A stretch of 64,000 bases of DNA from Pseudomonadota bacterium (GTDB lineage: Bacteria; Pseudomonadota; Gammaproteobacteria; Steroidobacterales; Steroidobacteraceae). Positions 51,889 to 60,626 of this stretch are shown here, piece after piece (the first letter of the stretch is position 1; each line of letters opens with the position of its first letter). A program made the position numbers and the translations under genes. Location: NCBI GenBank assembly GCA_023417315.1, contig JAEZFW010000036.1, positions 1 to 64,000 on the forward strand. The letters run 5' to 3'. The notes beneath the pieces are model-generated. The model was not told the DNA's origin, searched no databases, and saw only the letters and a program-made list of their open reading frames with translations.

Positions 51889-51993
51889 GGTGAGCAGTTG
51901 ACAGTTGACGGTAAGAACCCGATGCACAAAGAAGGAGGCATTGGCGAGAAGCTGACTTTTCTGGCTGTCAACCGTCAACCGTCAACTGTCAAC
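51889..51993. repeat. Iterated-word hairpin, word GTTGACG
   Basis: Between ettA and hutH. Left arm GGTGAGCAGTTGACAGTTGA with CGGT; right arm GGCTGTCAACCGTCAACCGT with CAACTGTCAACC. The loop begins AAGAACCCGATGC and contains a GAGAAGCTGACTTTTC segment. The left edge is five bases after the ettA stop codon. Confidence 0.85.
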
Positions 51994-52010
51994 CGCGGCG
52001 GCCAGCAACC

Positions 52011-53525
52011 ATGACCGCCCTGCAACTCGACGGTGAGTCGCTGACGCTCGACGACGTACGCGCCTTCGCAAATGGCAGCATGCGCGTGGAGCTCGCCGCG
52101 GACGCCCGTGCAGCGATGCTGCGATCGGTGCACGTCGTGCGCGAGGCAGTGCGCAGCGATCGCGTGAGCTACGGCATCACCACCGGCTTCGGCGCGTTCG
52201 CGAACAAGCGCATTTCGGCCGATCAAGTCCGACAGCTTCAATTGAATCTGGTGCGCAGCCATGCGTGCGGCGTCGGTGAGCCTCTGTCGTCCACTATCGT
52301 GCGGCTGATCTTGTTACTGAAGGCGAATGCGCTTGCGGCGGGATTTTCGGGCGCGCGGCCAGAGATCGTCGAAGCGCTGCTGAAGCTTCTCGAGCGCGAC
52401 GTGCTGCCGATCATTCCCTCGCGAGGCTCGGTCGGTGCTTCGGGCGATCTTGCACCGCTAGCTCATCTGTCGCTCTGCCTCATCGGGGAAGGCGAAGCTT
52501 TGGTCGGTGATCAACGAGTCGAAGGCGCTGCCGTCTGCGAAGCAGCCGGGTTTACGCCGATCACGCTCGAGGCGAAGGAAGGTCTCGCGCTGGTCAATGG
52601 CACGCAGCTCAGCCTGGCACTTGCGGTCGATGGGTTGTTCCGAGCGGAAACTCTCCTCGATGCGGCAGTCGTCATCGGCGCGCTCACGATCGATGGCTTG
52701 GCTGGAAGCTACACGCCTTTCGATGCGCGCATCCAGGACGCGAGCCGCTCGCCGCATCAGATCGAAGTTGCCCGACGCTTTCGCGCTCTGCTTACCGAAA
52801 GTGCGATTCACCAAGCGCATGAGAATTGCGATCGCGTACAGGATCCGTACGCGGTGCGTTGTATGCCGCAAGTGTTCGGAGCGATCGAGTGCACTCTCGC
52901 CCATGCGAGGGACACACTCAGCCATACCATCAACGGCGTGACCGACAATCCGCTGATCTTCGATGATGTGATCGTCTCGGGCGGAAATTTCCACGCTCAG
53001 CCGATCGCTTTCTTGAGCGATTACCTGGCGATCGCGGTCGCGGAGCTTGCAAGCATGTCGGAGCGTCGTACCGACTTGCTCGATCGGCGCGTCAATCCCG
53101 CGCTGAGCATGTTCTTGACCACCGAACCCGGCCTCGAGTCCGGCTTCATGATCGCCCACGTCACCGCCGCTGCCCTGACCTCCGAGAATCGCACGCTCGC
53201 GCATCCCGCTTCGATCGACAACGTGACCACATCGGCGGGTCAAGAGGACCACGTGAGCATGGCCCCATGGGCCGGCTTCAAGCTGCAACGTGTGTGCGCG
53301 AACACGGCGCACGTGCTTGCGATCGAGCTGCTGGCAGCGGCGCACGCAATAGACAAGTTACAACCGCTCGAGACGACGGAACCGTTACAGCGGGTACATG
53401 CGTTCGTACGCAGTCACGTCGAGTATCGCCCGTACGATCATCGGCTCGACCGCGACATCGCGACGCTCGCGAGCTTGATCGCGGACGGCGAGCTGGGCAG
53501 TTTCTTTCTCGACTGTAGGCTATAG
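52011..53525 (+). CDS. hutH: Histidine ammonia-lyase
   Basis: Deaminates histidine to urocanate through an MIO cofactor formed from Ala-Ser-Gly; the tripeptide is seen in GSVGASGDLAPLAHLSL. The 504-aa protein also shows YGITTGFGAFANKRI and the C-terminal QEDHVSMAPWAGFKL. No hutU, hutI or hutG is present in the window, so the gene is isolated here. A related MIO enzyme with other specificity cannot be excluded, but the HutH motifs fit well. The last residues and TAG stop lie in a GGCTGTA-type word tract. Confidence 0.93.
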   Translation: MTALQLDGESLTLDDVRAFANGSMRVELAADARAAMLRSVHVVREAVRSDRVSYGITTGFGAFANKRISADQVRQLQLNLVRSHACGVGEPLSSTIVRLILLLKANALAAGFSGARPEIVEALLKLLERDVLPIIPSRGSVGASGDLAPLAHLSLCLIGEGEALVGDQRVEGAAVCEAAGFTPITLEAKEGLALVNGTQLSLALAVDGLFRAETLLDAAVVIGALTIDGLAGSYTPFDARIQDASRSPHQIEVARRFRALLTESAIHQAHENCDRVQDPYAVRCMPQVFGAIECTLAHARDTLSHTINGVTDNPLIFDDVIVSGGNFHAQPIAFLSDYLAIAVAELASMSERRTDLLDRRVNPALSMFLTTEPGLESGFMIAHVTAAALTSENRTLAHPASIDNVTTSAGQEDHVSMAPWAGFKLQRVCANTAHVLAIELLAAAHAIDKLQPLETTEPLQRVHAFVRSHVEYRPYDHRLDRDIATLASLIADGELGSFFLDCRL

Positions 53526-53545
53526 GCTGTGGGCTGTAGCCAGAG
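53512..53545. repeat. Unpaired word tract, GGCTGTA type, at hutH end
   Basis: ACTGTAGGCTATAGGCTGTG and GGCTGTAGCCAGAG form what looks like a left arm only; no complementary right arm is visible before the next gene, although a C-rich stretch (CCCCAGCCCCCGGCCTCCCG) lies near 53625. The first TAG is the hutH stop codon. The word is the same as in the hairpin at position 1. Confidence 0.55.
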
Positions 53546-53662
53546 AGGTCCGTCGCGGATGCTTCACATTAGACCGACGCGTCTTCAGACAATGAGCGCC
53601 TGCGATCTCGATTTCGGGCCCCAGCCCCCGGCCTCCCGTCTTCAGCCCCGCCTCCTAGCGCT

Positions 53663-54313
53663 ATGTCCAACGCGATAACGGTCCTGATCGCGCTATTCGG
53701 GTTGCTGCTGCTGATCCTTGCCTGTCAGCGGCTCTACCGAGCGCGATTCCTCGCCGCTGGCGGCAGCGCCTTGATGGGCCTTCTGCTGCTCGCGATCGCC
53801 GCCGCTCTATTCGTCGTCTCGCTCAATCTCCATACCTACAATCGGCTCACACAGGAACGGCCGGTCGCGGAGATCGTGTTCGAGGCGCGCGGCCCACAGC
53901 AATTCCGCGCGACTCTCGCGCAGGTCCCGAGCGGTGAGATGCAGCTCTTCATGCTCGCAGGCGATGAATGGCAGATCGACGCCCGCGTGCTCAAGTGGAG
54001 AGGCTGGGCAAACGTGCTTGGCTTTGATGCGCAGTACCGCCTCGAACGTATCGGCGGTCGCTATCGCGAGATCGAGCAAGAACGCCATTCCCTGCGCACC
54101 GTCTACCCTCTGAGCGAGAATCCCGGCGTCGATTTGTGGATGCTCTCCACGCAGTACCCGCGCTGGCTCCCCTTCGTCGATGCCGTCTACGGCAGCGCCA
54201 CCTATATGCCTATGGCCGACGGCGCTCGATATGAAATCTCCATCACTCAATCCGGACTGATTGCTCGGCCCATGAATCCGGCAGCGGAGGCGGCGGGAGG
54301 GAGTTGGAGATAG
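53663..54313 (+). CDS. Conserved-looking membrane protein of unknown function
   Basis: A 216-aa protein not tied to a known function. Two hydrophobic segments occupy the first 60 residues (VLIALFGLLLLILACQRLY and LMGLLLLAIAAALFVVSLNL), followed by a soluble domain of about 150 residues that should face the periplasm, containing VAEIVFEARGPQQFRATLAQ, LKWRGWANVLGFDAQYRLE and WLPFVDAVYGSATYMPM. Its composition matches neighbouring genes. It stands between hutH and the convergent purL; the start is the ATG at 53663. Confidence 0.75.
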   Translation: MSNAITVLIALFGLLLLILACQRLYRARFLAAGGSALMGLLLLAIAAALFVVSLNLHTYNRLTQERPVAEIVFEARGPQQFRATLAQVPSGEMQLFMLAGDEWQIDARVLKWRGWANVLGFDAQYRLERIGGRYREIEQERHSLRTVYPLSENPGVDLWMLSTQYPRWLPFVDAVYGSATYMPMADGARYEISITQSGLIARPMNPAAEAAGGSWR

Positions 54314-54326
54314 CGGATATAGGGCA

Positions 54327-54530
54327 GCCGTACTATCGACGGCAAGGAGCCTAACGGCAAGGAAGCCTTCGCTTTCGCTGCGGCAGGGGTAGCCTAATCG
54401 GCAGGGTCGGACAAGAAAGCGTGATCATCCAGCTCGCTCTTCTCTGACCCTGCCGATAGGCTCCCTTGCCGTCGATAGCACGGCTTCCCTGCCGATAGGC
54501 CTCCCTGCCGTAGTAGAGCGGAGGCTTCCT
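54327..54530. repeat. Large two-level hairpin, words CGGCAAGG and CGGCAGGG
   Basis: Between convergent genes. An outer stem of about 27 bp joins 54327-54353 (begins GCCGTACTATCGACGGC) with 54457-54484; an inner stem joins ATCGGCAGGGTC (54397-54408) with GACCCTGCCGAT (54446-54457). The stretch TAGGCT near 54460 can pair with AGCCTA at 54348-54353 or at about 54391-54396, so two mutually exclusive folds exist. The tip is CAAGAAAGCG...CGCTCTTCTC. Extra right-arm words continue to 54530. Confidence 0.85.
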
Positions 54531-54544
54531 TCGCCGAAGGCGAA

Positions 54545-57500
54545 CTATCCGACCCACACCCTCGCATTCCGGAACATCCGCATCCAAGGGCTGTCTTCGC
54601 CCCACTCATCGGGATGCCAGGAGTTTTGGACTGTGCGATACACGCGCTCGGGATGCGGCATCAGCAACGTTGCACGTCCGTCGACAGAGGTGATGCCTGT
54701 GAGGCCGGCGGGTGCGCCGCTCGGATTGGCTGGATAGCGTTCAGTCGCTCGACCGTAGTTGTCGACGAATCGCAATGACATGAGGTTCGCGGTGAGCAAC
54801 GCATCCAATCCATTCGGTTGCGTGAACTCTGCGCGACCTTCGCCGTGCGCAACTGCGATCGGCATGCGAGAGCCTTCCATGCCGGCGAAGAACAAGGACG
54901 GCGACCTCGTCACTTCAACCATGCTCAGACGGGCTTCGAACTGCTCAGAGCGATTGCGCACGAATCGCGGCCAGCGCTCCGCCCCGGGGATCAGCTCGCG
55001 CAGCGCGGACATCATCTGGCAGCCGTTGCAAATTCCTAACGAGAACGTGTCCGGCCGCGAGAAGAAGTGCGTGAACTCCTCGCGCAGCTGCGCATTGAAG
55101 AGAATCGACTTCGCCCAACCCTCGCCCGCGCCGAGCACGTCACCGTACGAGAAGCCGCCGCATGCGACGAATCCTCGGTACTCGGCTAACTGCGCGCGTC
55201 CCGTCACGAGATCGGTCATGTGGACGTCGTAGGGCTCGAAGCCGGCGCGATGGAGCGCCGCTGCCATCTCGAGATGGCTGTTCGCGCCCTGCTCGCGCAA
55301 AATCGCGACCTTCGGTCGCAGTCCTCGTGCGAGGTACGGCGCGGCCACGTCTTCGTTCACATCGAACGTGAGCGTGGCAGTGAGGCCGGGATCCTTCGCA
55401 TCGCATGCGGTCTCGTACTGCTCGCGTGCGCACTGAGGATGGTCGCGCATCTCGACGAGGCGATATGTCGTTTCCGACCAAGCAGCCCTGAGCGAAGAGC
55501 GCGCCTCCTCCAACACCACCCGTTCGTTCGCGCGAACACGCACGCGATCGGCTGCGTGCGCGGTTCCGATCGTACGCGTCTGCGCAGTGAGCCCATGGCG
55601 CTCGAAGACAGCGAGTACTTCGGGCAGCACGTTGTCGCGGACTTGCACAACCGCGCCGAGCTCTTCGCTGAAGAGTGCTGCAGCCACGTTTGCGACTTCG
55701 CCCAGATCGACATCTACGCCGCAGCCTCCCGCGAACGCCATCTCCGCGATCGTTGTGAACAAGCCGCCATCGGAGCGATCGTGATAGGCAATGAGCAATG
55801 ACTTCTCGCGCAACTCCGCAATCGCGGAGAAGAACGCAGCGAGCCGACCCGGGTCCTCGCAATCCGGTGCCGTCTCGCCGAGCTGGCCATAGACCTGCGC
55901 GAGACACGAGCCGCCAACTCGATCGTGCCCGTTACCCAGATCGACTAGGAGCAGCGTAGTAGGCCCGAGATCGAGCCGCAGCTGTGGCGTGAGTGTGCGC
56001 CGAACATCGCGCACAGGCGCGAACGCGGACACGATCAAAGACAACGGAGCCACCATCTTGCGATCGCGGCCCCCATCACGCCACGAAGTCTTCATCGACA
56101 GCGAGTCTTTGCCGACTGGAATGGCAATGCCGAGCGCCGGACAGAACTCCTCGCCGACCGTTTTCACCGTGGCGTATAGATCAGCGTCCTCACCGGGCTC
56201 CCCGCACGCCGCCATCCAATTCGCTGATAGACGCACGTCGGAAAGCGCTCTGATGTCAGCCGCCGCGATGTTCGTGATCGCTTCCGCAACCGCCATGCGA
56301 CCTGATGCAGGCGCATCGAGCAACGCAAGCGGCGTGCGCTCGCCCATCGCCATTGCCTCGCCCGTGGTCGAGGTGTAATCGCTGATCGTGACTGCGACAT
56401 CGCTCACCGGCACCTGCCACGGGCCGACCATCGGATCGCGGTTGATCATGCCTCCAACCGTTCGATCGCCGATCGAAATCAAGAACGTCTTGTCGGCAAC
56501 GGTGGGAAGCCGCAGCAGGCGATACGCGGCGTCGCGGATGTCGATCGAGCTCGTGTTGAACCGCGTGCGCAGCGAGCGAAGCCGCTTCACGTCACGCGTC
56601 ATCTTCGGCGGCTTGCCCAGAATGACCTCGAGCGGCAGGTCGACCGGATTGATCTCCGACAAGCGATCCTTCACCTGGAGCCAACCATCAGCCGTCGTTT
56701 CGCCGACGACTGCGTACGGGCAACGCTCACGTGCGCAGACTGCAGCGAACTGCTCCAAATGCTCGGGGTCGATCACGAGCACGTAGCGCTCCTGCGCTTC
56801 GTTACACCAAATTTCGAGCGGCGACATCCCGGGCTCATCTGAGGGCACCGCGCGCAGATCGATGCGTCCGCCGCGATCGCTGTGAGCGATCGATTCGGGC
56901 AATGCATTCGATAATCCGCCCGCGCCCACATCGTGGATGAGCAGAATCGGGTTGGCCTCGCCCAATCCCCAGCAGTGGTCGATGACCTCTTGCGCGCGGC
57001 GTTGCATCTCGGGATTGCCGCGTTGCACGGAGGCGAAGTCGAGATCCTCCGCGCTTGCGCCGCTGCCAACCGAAGAGGCTGCACCGCCGCCCAATCCGAT
57101 CAACAGCGCAGGTCCGCCGAGTACGATGAGCTTTGCGCCCGGGGGCACTTCAGCCTTCTCGACGTGCATTCGGCGCACGTTGCCCACTCCGCCTGCGATC
57201 ATGATGGGCTTGTGATAACCGCGCAGACCTGCGCGCTCTTTCGAGCTGAGCTCAGTCTCGAAGGTGCGGAAATAGCCCAAGATGTTGGGCCGTCCAAACT
57301 CGTTGTTGAACGCCGCCGCACCGAGCGGACCCTCGATCATGATGTCGAGCGCCGAGGCGATGCGCGCAGGCCGCCCAAGATCCTTTTCCCACGGCTGCAC
57401 GAAGTTGGGAATGCGCAGGTTCGAAACGGAGAACCCGGCCAGACCCGCCTTCGGTTTAGCGCCGCGACCCGTCGCACCTTCATCGCGAATCTCGCCACCC

Positions 57501-58447
57501 GAGCCGGTAGCTGCGCCAGGGAACGGTGAAATTGCGGTGGGATGATTGTGCGTCTCGACCTTCATCAGAATGTCGATAGGCTCATCGTGAAACTTGTAGC
57601 ACTTCGACACGCCTTCTGCGAACCAGCGTCGCCCGCTCGGGCCCTCGATGACGGCCGCGTTGTCTCGATACGCAGACAACACGCCAGCCGGGCTTTTCGC
57701 ATAGGTGTTCTTGATCATTGCGAATAGCGTTTTCGGCTGACGCTCGCCATCGATGATCCAATCCGCGTTGAAGATCTTGTGACGACAATGCTCCGAGTTC
57801 GCTTGCGCGAACATCATCAGCTCGACGTCCGTCGGGTCGCGCTTCAAGCGCTCGAAGCTTTCGAGCAAGTAGTCGATCTCGTCGTCCGAAAGCGCGAGCC
57901 CGAGCGTCTGGTTCGCTTCTTCGAGGGCGGCGCGGCCGCGCGCGAGCAGCGGCACGGTGCGCAGCTTGCGCGGCGCGTCGTGGGCGAAGAGCTGCTCAGC
58001 ATCGGCAAGCGTGAAGATCGCCGACTCGGTCATGCGGTCGTGGAGCGCGGGCGCCACCTGCGCGAGTTGCTCTGCGGTCAGCTCAGCATCCGCGTGCAGT
58101 TCATAGGCAATGCCGCGCTCGATGCGCTCGATGCCATCCAACCCACACACGTGTGCGATATCGGTCGCCTTGCTCGACCACGGCGAGACCGTGCCCGGTC
58201 GCGGAATCGCGACGATCAAAGTGGCCTTCAATTTCGCATCGATCGCGCTTTCGCGCAGCCGTGGCCCGTAGGTGAGCAGGCCATCGAGCACCGCTCGTTC
58301 CTGAGCCGACAAGTTCTGACGCGTCTGGACGAAATGGACGAAGTGGGAGCTCAGTGCTGCCACGCTAGGACACCGGGAACGAATCGACGCAAGCAGCCTG
58401 GCAGTTCGAAAGTCGGAGAGTGCGGGTGCGCCGGTCAGTGTGAGCAT
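54545..58447 (-). CDS. purL: Phosphoribosylformylglycinamidine synthase
   Basis: Large single-chain FGAM synthase, 1300 aa, using ATP and glutamine in purine synthesis. In order: a PurS-like N domain, a linker, two PurM-like ATP domains (EDPMVGPWQVPVSDVAVTIS-type segments; KVETHNHPTAISPFPGAATG) and a C-terminal class I glutaminase with the nucleophile in FSLGICNGCQMMSAL and preceding GGFSYGDVLGAGEGWA. Large-type PurL is usual in gammaproteobacteria. Convergent with the membrane-protein gene; 130 bp downstream of the DUF1820 gene on the same strand. Confidence 0.97.
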   Translation of the reverse strand: MLTLTGAPALSDFRTARLLASIRSRCPSVAALSSHFVHFVQTRQNLSAQERAVLDGLLTYGPRLRESAIDAKLKATLIVAIPRPGTVSPWSSKATDIAHVCGLDGIERIERGIAYELHADAELTAEQLAQVAPALHDRMTESAIFTLADAEQLFAHDAPRKLRTVPLLARGRAALEEANQTLGLALSDDEIDYLLESFERLKRDPTDVELMMFAQANSEHCRHKIFNADWIIDGERQPKTLFAMIKNTYAKSPAGVLSAYRDNAAVIEGPSGRRWFAEGVSKCYKFHDEPIDILMKVETHNHPTAISPFPGAATGSGGEIRDEGATGRGAKPKAGLAGFSVSNLRIPNFVQPWEKDLGRPARIASALDIMIEGPLGAAAFNNEFGRPNILGYFRTFETELSSKERAGLRGYHKPIMIAGGVGNVRRMHVEKAEVPPGAKLIVLGGPALLIGLGGGAASSVGSGASAEDLDFASVQRGNPEMQRRAQEVIDHCWGLGEANPILLIHDVGAGGLSNALPESIAHSDRGGRIDLRAVPSDEPGMSPLEIWCNEAQERYVLVIDPEHLEQFAAVCARERCPYAVVGETTADGWLQVKDRLSEINPVDLPLEVILGKPPKMTRDVKRLRSLRTRFNTSSIDIRDAAYRLLRLPTVADKTFLISIGDRTVGGMINRDPMVGPWQVPVSDVAVTISDYTSTTGEAMAMGERTPLALLDAPASGRMAVAEAITNIAAADIRALSDVRLSANWMAACGEPGEDADLYATVKTVGEEFCPALGIAIPVGKDSLSMKTSWRDGGRDRKMVAPLSLIVSAFAPVRDVRRTLTPQLRLDLGPTTLLLVDLGNGHDRVGGSCLAQVYGQLGETAPDCEDPGRLAAFFSAIAELREKSLLIAYHDRSDGGLFTTIAEMAFAGGCGVDVDLGEVANVAAALFSEELGAVVQVRDNVLPEVLAVFERHGLTAQTRTIGTAHAADRVRVRANERVVLEEARSSLRAAWSETTYRLVEMRDHPQCAREQYETACDAKDPGLTATLTFDVNEDVAAPYLARGLRPKVAILREQGANSHLEMAAALHRAGFEPYDVHMTDLVTGRAQLAEYRGFVACGGFSYGDVLGAGEGWAKSILFNAQLREEFTHFFSRPDTFSLGICNGCQMMSALRELIPGAERWPRFVRNRSEQFEARLSMVEVTRSPSLFFAGMEGSRMPIAVAHGEGRAEFTQPNGLDALLTANLMSLRFVDNYGRATERYPANPSGAPAGLTGITSVDGRATLLMPHPERVYRTVQNSWHPDEWGEDSPWMRMFRNARVWVG

Positions 58448-58577
58448 CAGGGCGAATCGAGGTCCGCGGTCAGCGTCCGCGGCCGAGGTTGGAGAAGGGC
58501 GCGAATGATACAGGAATCAGTAGTCTAAGTGGCTCAGCTTGGGGCGAAGAGCACGGGCCGGAGCGCCGGGCGCGTCG

Positions 58578-58907
58578 CTACTTCTTGCCATCCCCTGGCG
58601 AGAACACGACCGGGAATTGAGTGACGTTCGAGCCTTCGAAGGTGCTGATCTTGCTCACGCCTTGCTTGCGCACCTCATCGATTCGCAACACCGAATGAAT
58701 GGGTAGATACGTGCGCTTCACGCCCTCGAACTCGGCACGAATCTTCTCTTCCGTGGGGTCCACGACCACCGCGGAGCGCTCGCCAAAAACCAACTCCTCG
58801 ACTTCGAGAAACCCGAACAGCGAGCCGTGCTGCACTTTGCGGGCATAGATCTCATAGACCTTGCCCTGATTGACGAAAACGACCTTGAAAATGTGACTGG
58901 CTGCCAT
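58578..58907 (-). CDS. DUF1820 family protein
   Basis: A 109-aa soluble protein starting MAASHIFKVVFVNQGKVYEI and containing FLEVEELVFGE and RTYLPIHSVLRIDEV, matching the DUF1820 family known from gammaproteobacteria. The function is not established. No signal peptide, membrane helix or cysteine is seen. It is upstream of purL and divergent from the FHA gene across 96 bp. Confidence 0.9.
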   Translation of the reverse strand: MAASHIFKVVFVNQGKVYEIYARKVQHGSLFGFLEVEELVFGERSAVVVDPTEEKIRAEFEGVKRTYLPIHSVLRIDEVRKQGVSKISTFEGSNVTQFPVVFSPGDGKK

Positions 58908-59003
58908 TTCGCTGGTTGGCTGGGTTGGTAGGCTGCGCGCATATTACATAGCGCAGCTGCAGGGCGTTAGCTGGTTCGCCTTTCCGTACTCTGATTTCTA
59001 GGC

Positions 59004-60419
59004 ATGGCACTCAAACTTCGGGTCATTAGCGATCATTACAAGGCGCTCGGCAAGCGCAGCTCCCGTCTTTTTGGTGTAACGGGCGGACGCATCGGTCGTG
59101 CCCAGGACAATGACTGGGTACTACCTGATTCCGAGCGCTATGTTTCGAGCCATCACTGCAAGGTCTCCTTTCGCTCTGGAGAGTGGGTGCTGGAAGACAC
59201 GAGCACGAACGGCGTATTCATCAATGGCTCGGACACGCCCGCTTCGGTCGAAGGCCCGTACTCTCTTCAAGATGGAGATCGACTGCGCCTAGGGGACTAC
59301 GAGCTCCTCGTGAGCATCGACGATCGCAATGACTTCCCGCCGGATGCGAGCGGCCAAGTCCCGATCCCAAAGCGCGTGCGTAACGGCGGCAGGGCAGTCA
59401 ACGTCATCGAGGATCTCGGCGAAGAGCTTGATCTCACGGATCTGCTCAGCGAATCTGCCATCCAGCCCGCGCCGCCCATGCCAGCAGCACCCGCGGGGCC
59501 CGTAAACTCGAGCGAGGCATTCGATCTCGGCAAGGCGCTGGGTTTGGAAGATGAGCCGCCGCCCGCTCCGACCACGGTCCGCAAGCCCCCGCGAAGTGGA
59601 TTCACCTCGCTCCTCGATGGCACCGAACACGCCGCTGCGCACGTACCGACACCAACCCAAGCGCGCAGACCCCCGCTGCCGAGTGCCGGACCTGACGATT
59701 GGCAGATGCAGACGCGTCCGTACGACCGCAAGACGCTGCAAGCCCTTACCTCCCCCGCCGCGTTGGCCCGCACTGAAAAGCCCGAGCCTGAACGCGCGAA
59801 GCGAATACCTGAGCTCACCTCGGCGGTCGATTCGGCGAGCGGCGTAGAAGCGTTCTGCCGCGGCGCCGGCATCGACCCGTCTAGCTTGCCCTCGGATGCA
59901 CAACACGCGCTGCTCACGATGGCAGGACAAATGCTTCGAGAGGTCGTGTTGGGCCTCATGGAAGCGCTCAAGGGTCGCGCCGATTTGAAGAGTCGCCTGC
60001 GCCTGAATCAAACCACGATCCAACCGTCCGAGAACAATCCGCTCAAGTTCTCGGCCAGCGTGGACGAGGCGCTGATGAAGCTACTCGATCCGCATGGCAA
60101 CCGCTATTTGGGTCCGGTCGAGTCGATTCGAAACTCCTTCTCAGACCTGCGCACGCACCAAGTTGCACTCACGGCTGCGATCCAGGCTGCGATCGATGAG
60201 CTCATGACTCGCATCGAGCCCGGCGAGCTTCAGGAGCGCTTCGATCGCGGCCTCAAGCGTGGCGCGATCCTGGGTGCAGCCAATCGCATGAAGTACTGGG
60301 ACTTGTATATCGAGTTCTACCAAGCGCTCAACCAGCGCAACGAACAAGGCCTGCCGGTCCTCTTTGCCGAAGAGCTCGCGCGCACGTACGCGGAACGAGC
60401 GGCGCCGAAGAAGAAGTAG
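59004..60419 (+). CDS. Type VI secretion-associated FHA domain protein (TagH-like)
   Basis: A 471-aa protein with an N-terminal FHA domain (about 5-110: GGRIGRAQDNDWVLPD, VSSHHCKVSF, TSTNGVFING), which binds phosphothreonine, a Pro/Ala-rich linker and a C-terminal region (about 280-460) of the TagH type (LREVVLGLMEALKGRADLKS, NNPLKFSASVDEAL, MKYWDLYIEFYQALN). In type VI systems it acts with a PpkA kinase. No tss/tag genes are nearby. The two Hanks kinases at 7 and 40 kb are conceivable partners, by inference only. Confidence 0.85.
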   Translation: MALKLRVISDHYKALGKRSSRLFGVTGGRIGRAQDNDWVLPDSERYVSSHHCKVSFRSGEWVLEDTSTNGVFINGSDTPASVEGPYSLQDGDRLRLGDYELLVSIDDRNDFPPDASGQVPIPKRVRNGGRAVNVIEDLGEELDLTDLLSESAIQPAPPMPAAPAGPVNSSEAFDLGKALGLEDEPPPAPTTVRKPPRSGFTSLLDGTEHAAAHVPTPTQARRPPLPSAGPDDWQMQTRPYDRKTLQALTSPAALARTEKPEPERAKRIPELTSAVDSASGVEAFCRGAGIDPSSLPSDAQHALLTMAGQMLREVVLGLMEALKGRADLKSRLRLNQTTIQPSENNPLKFSASVDEALMKLLDPHGNRYLGPVESIRNSFSDLRTHQVALTAAIQAAIDELMTRIEPGELQERFDRGLKRGAILGAANRMKYWDLYIEFYQALNQRNEQGLPVLFAEELARTYAERAAPKKK

Positions 60420-60420
60420 G

Positions 60421-60615
60421 AACTCTCGCCAAGCACGCGAAGCCCGCGAAGGAAGAACTGGATCGGTTCTTCATTCTGAATCGCCGCGTCTCTGCGGCTC
60501 TGCGAGAGTCACTCTTCACAGCGTGGCGCGGCGCTCAGAAGGAATGATCTCGCATAAGACGTGGAGAGCAGAATCAGACTGACCTGCCTTCCTTCGCGAG
60601 CTCTGCGTGCTTGGC
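60421..60615. repeat. Long imperfect hairpin, word AAGCACGCG/CGCGAAGG
   Basis: Between convergent genes. CTCTCGCCAAGCACGCGAAG near 60424 complements CTGCGTGCTTGGCGAGAG near 60603, and GCGAAGGAAG complements CTTCCTTCGC near 60590. A second inner hairpin has GGAAGAACTGGATCGGTTCTTC as its tip (about 60450-60471) and CGCGTCTCTGCGGCTCTGCG as its right arm. The AAGAAC...GTTCTT tip is the same as in the other word hairpins. Confidence 0.75.
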
Positions 60616-60626
60616 GAGAGATTCGT

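Noticed and set aside
59004..60419. A type VI secretion cluster
   Set aside because: Only the FHA gene is present; neighbours on both sides are purL/DUF1820 and mltF.
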